In this document: positions 62,601 through 64,000 of the stretch, piece by piece
Numbering within the stretch: the first letter of the stretch is position 1
How the letters are laid out: each line of letters opens with the position of its first letter
Assembly: GCA_910583615.1 (NCBI GenBank)
Contig: CAJTXP010000017.1
Span: 1 to 64,000, forward strand
DNA from: an uncultured Lachnospiraceae bacterium
GTDB lineage: Bacteria > Bacillota > Clostridia > Lachnospirales > Lachnospiraceae
Length of the DNA: 64,000 nucleotides
Direction of reading: 5' to 3'
Notes under the pieces: generated by a model
Told to the model about the DNA's origin: nothing
Databases searched by the model: none
The model's input: the letters and a program-made list of their open reading frames with translations, nothing else
Position numbers and translations under genes: made by a program

Positions 62601-63161
62601 CGCTTTGCGTTTATGGACGGACAGCGCAATGATCTTCTGGAGGCGGAGGAAGCGCTGAAACAGGTCATATCAGAACTGGACAGCGGGATGCAGAAGCAGT
62701 TCCGGGAACAGTTTGCGTTGATTCAGAAGGAATTCGACAAGGCGTTTAAAGAGCTGTTCGGAGGAGGAAGAGGCACACTGGAGCTGATCGATGAGGAGGA
62801 TGTGCTGGAGACCGGAATCCGTATCATCTCTCAGCCGCCCGGCAAAAAGCTTCAGAACATGATGCAGCTCTCCGGCGGCGAAAAGGCGCTGACTGCGATC
62901 GCGCTTCTGTTCGCCATACAGAATCTGAAGCCGTCGCCGTTCTGCCTGCTGGATGAGATCGAGGCGGCGCTGGATGATTCTAATGTAGTACGCTTTGCGA
63001 AATATCTGCATAAACTGACAAAATATACACAGTTTATTGTGATCACCCATCGAAGGGGAACGATGAACGCAGCCGACCGGCTGTATGGTATCACCATGCA
63101 GGAAAAAGGCGTGTCAACGCTCGTGTCGGTGAACCTGATCGAAAATGATCTTGACAAATAA
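59601..63161 (+). CDS. smc: Chromosome segregation ATPase SMC
   Basis: The 1186 residues show Walker A GPNGSGKS (31-38) in the N-terminal head, long coiled coils (about 165-500 and 670-1020), a hinge (about 510-660, 'GICGVVADLIQTEKRYETAVETALGG'), and the C-terminal head with the signature 'LSGGEKALTAIALLFAI' and Walker B 'FCLLDEIEAALDD'. It acts with ScpAB in chromosome organisation. The full length and single frame indicate a functional gene. The ribosome binding site is AGGAAAG. Confidence 0.97.
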   Translation: MYLKCIEVQGFKSFANKIVFDFHNGITGIVGPNGSGKSNVADAVRWVLGEQRVKQLRGGTMQDVIFSGTENRKPLSYAYVAITLDNGDHQLPVAYEEVTVARRLYRSGESEYLLNGTVCRLKDVQELFYDTGIGKEGYSIIGQGQIDRILSTKPEEARELFDEATGIVKFKKRKKTAEKKLEDEKQNLLRVNDILSELEKQLGPLERQAEKAKEYLKKRETLKEYEIHVFLMEMEEIREQLERLKKNRVITEGDLKETTEAFENTKLEYERIEKELEGIEKQIDAAREDASSGRLKKQQLKGQVAVLKEQARSAQASRRHYQERMESIEGEMKERETEKQAVLSEKSELDLQLSQAQKVQEEAEDALHRIQQSIQDSQTNMENSKNEIISLLNQRSSIKGKIQRYDAMTEQIQIRKSEVNQKLIQMKSAELDQDELLKEQEEELLRIQTELQEKNAKREETEGRIKELQQQITICRKRLEDGQTAYHREASRLESLRNLAERYDGYGNSIRRVMEQKEREKGICGVVADLIQTEKRYETAVETALGGSIQNVVTEDEETAKKLIAYLKQNRFGRVTFLPLTAVKNPQQFYQEQALKEPGVIGLAHTLVETDPRYRNIMAQLLGRTLVVEHIDHAIAIQRKYRYSLRIVTLEGESMNPGGSMTGGAFKNSSSLLSRNREIDELKVRVEQRKQDMENVQKKLVEIQNERSSCYLELDAGAAALQEIRVFENTARMNVEQLQEQKRSADENFRQFGKESAELDRQASEIQEMKKAGQQELKDSEAMEKAHTYAVETYQSRLEEERLKEAEAQKLLEEYHLDTASILQKAEFAASSLNRVEGELKKLRNEQEELVRSQSQAEDDTRSREEGIHALQEELDQADQIIQEKEEKIQELQRKKEEQSVSHKNFFGRREDLSSRMNELDKELFRLDSQKEKLDENSENLMNHMWTEYELTYNAAVPLRKEEYTNLSELKKNCGTLKEEIRSLGNVNVNAIEDYKEVSERFAFMDGQRNDLLEAEEALKQVISELDSGMQKQFREQFALIQKEFDKAFKELFGGGRGTLELIDEEDVLETGIRIISQPPGKKLQNMMQLSGGEKALTAIALLFAIQNLKPSPFCLLDEIEAALDDSNVVRFAKYLHKLTKYTQFIVITHRRGTMNAADRLYGITMQEKGVSTLVSVNLIENDLDK

Positions 63162-63166
63162 ACAGT

Positions 63167-63322
63167 ATGTGCCGTTCCAGACACGGGGCATTGTAACGGC
63201 ACATGCGGAACTCTAAGTAAACAGCATGTGCCGTTGCAATGCCCGGAACGGTTTTCGGATGCCAGAGCAGCAGAAAAGCGTTCCAGACACGGGGCATTGT
63301 AACGGCACATGCGGAACTCTAA
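63167..63322. repeat. Direct and inverted repeats between smc and ftsY
   Basis: Two identical 44-bp copies (63173-63216 and 63279-63322) begin CGTTCCAGACACGGGGCATT and end GCGGAACTCTAA. ATGTGCCGTT occurs at 63167-63176 and 63226-63235, and its complement AACGGCACAT at 63195-63204 and 63301-63310, so three mutually exclusive pairings are possible. The longest hairpin spans 63225-63311. The whole element fills the 173-bp gap. No protein is encoded. Confidence 0.9.
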
Positions 63323-63334
63323 TAGGAGGTGCCG

Positions 63335-64000
63335 ATGATGGCAGAGGAGAAAAAAGGGTTTTTCAGACGCCTGGCAGAGGGTTTATCCAAAACCAGGGAT
63401 AATATTGTATCCGGCATGGATGCCATATTCAACGGATTTTCGGATATTGATGAAGATTTTTATGATGAGATTGAGGAGATCCTGATTATGGGAGACATCG
63501 GGATCAATGCGACTACATGTATAATCGATAATCTGAAAAAGAAGGTAAAAGAACAGCACATCAAGAAACCGGAGGAATGCAAGGAACTTCTGATTAACAG
63601 CATCAAAGAACAGATGCGGGTAGGGGAGACTGCCTATGAATTTGAAAAACGTACATCGGTCGTGTTGGTCATCGGCGTTAACGGCGTGGGTAAGACGACT
63701 TCGGTGGGAAAGCTGGCCGGGAAGCTGAAGGATCAGGGCCGCCGCGTGATTCTGGCGGCTGCCGATACGTTCCGGGCGGCTGCCGGAGAACAGCTTACGG
63801 AATGGGCCAACCGCGCGGGTGTGGAGATCATCGGGGGAGGAGAAGGAGCAGATCCGGCCTCCGTAGTCTATGACGCAGTGTGTGCGGCGAAAGCCAGGAA
63901 GGCAGACGTGCTCCTGATCGATACGGCAGGCAGACTTCACAATAAAAGGAACCTCATGGAGGAACTTCGGAAGATCAACCGCATCATCGGGCGGGAATAT
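63335..64000 (+). CDS. ftsY: Signal recognition particle receptor FtsY (partial, 3' end beyond window)
   Basis: The first 222 codons of the SRP receptor GTPase are present. They contain the N-domain (about 20-100) and the start of the G-domain with P-loop 'GVNGVGKTT' (114-122), 'LAAADTFRAAAGEQL' and 'DTAGRLHNK' (from Asp196). The acidic A-domain seen in E. coli is absent, as in most Firmicutes. AGGAGGTG precedes; starts at 63335 or the next ATG at 63338 are both possible. It receives ribosome-SRP complexes at the membrane. The gene is open at the window edge. Confidence 0.95.
   Translation, partial: MMAEEKKGFFRRLAEGLSKTRDNIVSGMDAIFNGFSDIDEDFYDEIEEILIMGDIGINATTCIIDNLKKKVKEQHIKKPEECKELLINSIKEQMRVGETAYEFEKRTSVVLVIGVNGVGKTTSVGKLAGKLKDQGRRVILAAADTFRAAAGEQLTEWANRAGVEIIGGGEGADPASVVYDAVCAAKARKADVLLIDTAGRLHNKRNLMEELRKINRIIGREY

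Overview
The window looks like a chromosome segment from a strictly anaerobic, low-to-mid GC Gram-positive bacterium of the Clostridia, most probably Lachnospiraceae. The pointers are the plsX-acpP-rnc-smc-ftsY run, PduL paired with acetate kinase, a potABCD operon led by an XRE/cupin regulator, a clostridial-type Tad locus and AGGAGG ribosome binding sites. The family-level assignment is inference from gene content; no 16S rRNA or tRNA was seen.

Region 1 (about 0.1-20 kb): a divergent XRE regulator faces a long rightward operon that encodes a Tad/Flp (type IVc) pilus: TadA ATPase, TadB and TadC platform proteins, Flp pilin, two TadE-like pseudopilins, a large DUF5702 protein, a prepilin peptidase, a WG-repeat protein and TadZ. 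It runs without a clear break into phospho-signalling genes (FHA protein, PP2C phosphatase, two small membrane proteins, a transmembrane Ser/Thr kinase with an external beta-propeller) and then a BspA-like membrane-anchored surface protein.

Region 2 (20-35 kb): an AT-richer block with a relic of a kinase/adhesin duplication, a 1648-residue cell-wall-binding-repeat protein, a 1444-residue surface protein sharing its C-terminal modules with the first adhesin, two TPR membrane proteins, a second transmembrane kinase with external TPRs and another tiny membrane protein. Regions 1 and 2 together look like a coupled pilus, kinase and adhesin system and are the best candidate for an undescribed system here.

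Region 3 (35-39.5 kb): accessory genes: a Uma2-family nuclease, a RelE/Phd-type toxin-antitoxin pair, a complete ISAs1-family insertion sequence (1503 bp, 17-bp inverted repeats, 10-bp target duplication, transposase frameshifted) and an AAA-ATPase/PD-(D/E)XK protein.

Region 4 (39.5-50.4 kb): a leftward polyamine-uptake operon (regulator-potABCD, with three 105-bp tandem palindromic repeats between potC and potD), a divergent tetrapyrrole operon (siroheme-type dehydrogenase, hemB, hemL), a lactonase-family beta-propeller, and pduL-ackA for acetate formation with ATP yield.

Region 5 (50.5-64 kb): rpmF, a small coiled-coil protein, a YesM/YesN-type two-component system divergent from a glucose/N-acetylglucosamine-type PTS (EIICB, EIIC, EIIA), then plsX-acpP-rnc-smc-ftsY; ftsY runs off the end of the window. 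The PTS block separates rpmF from plsX, which are neighbours in many Firmicutes.
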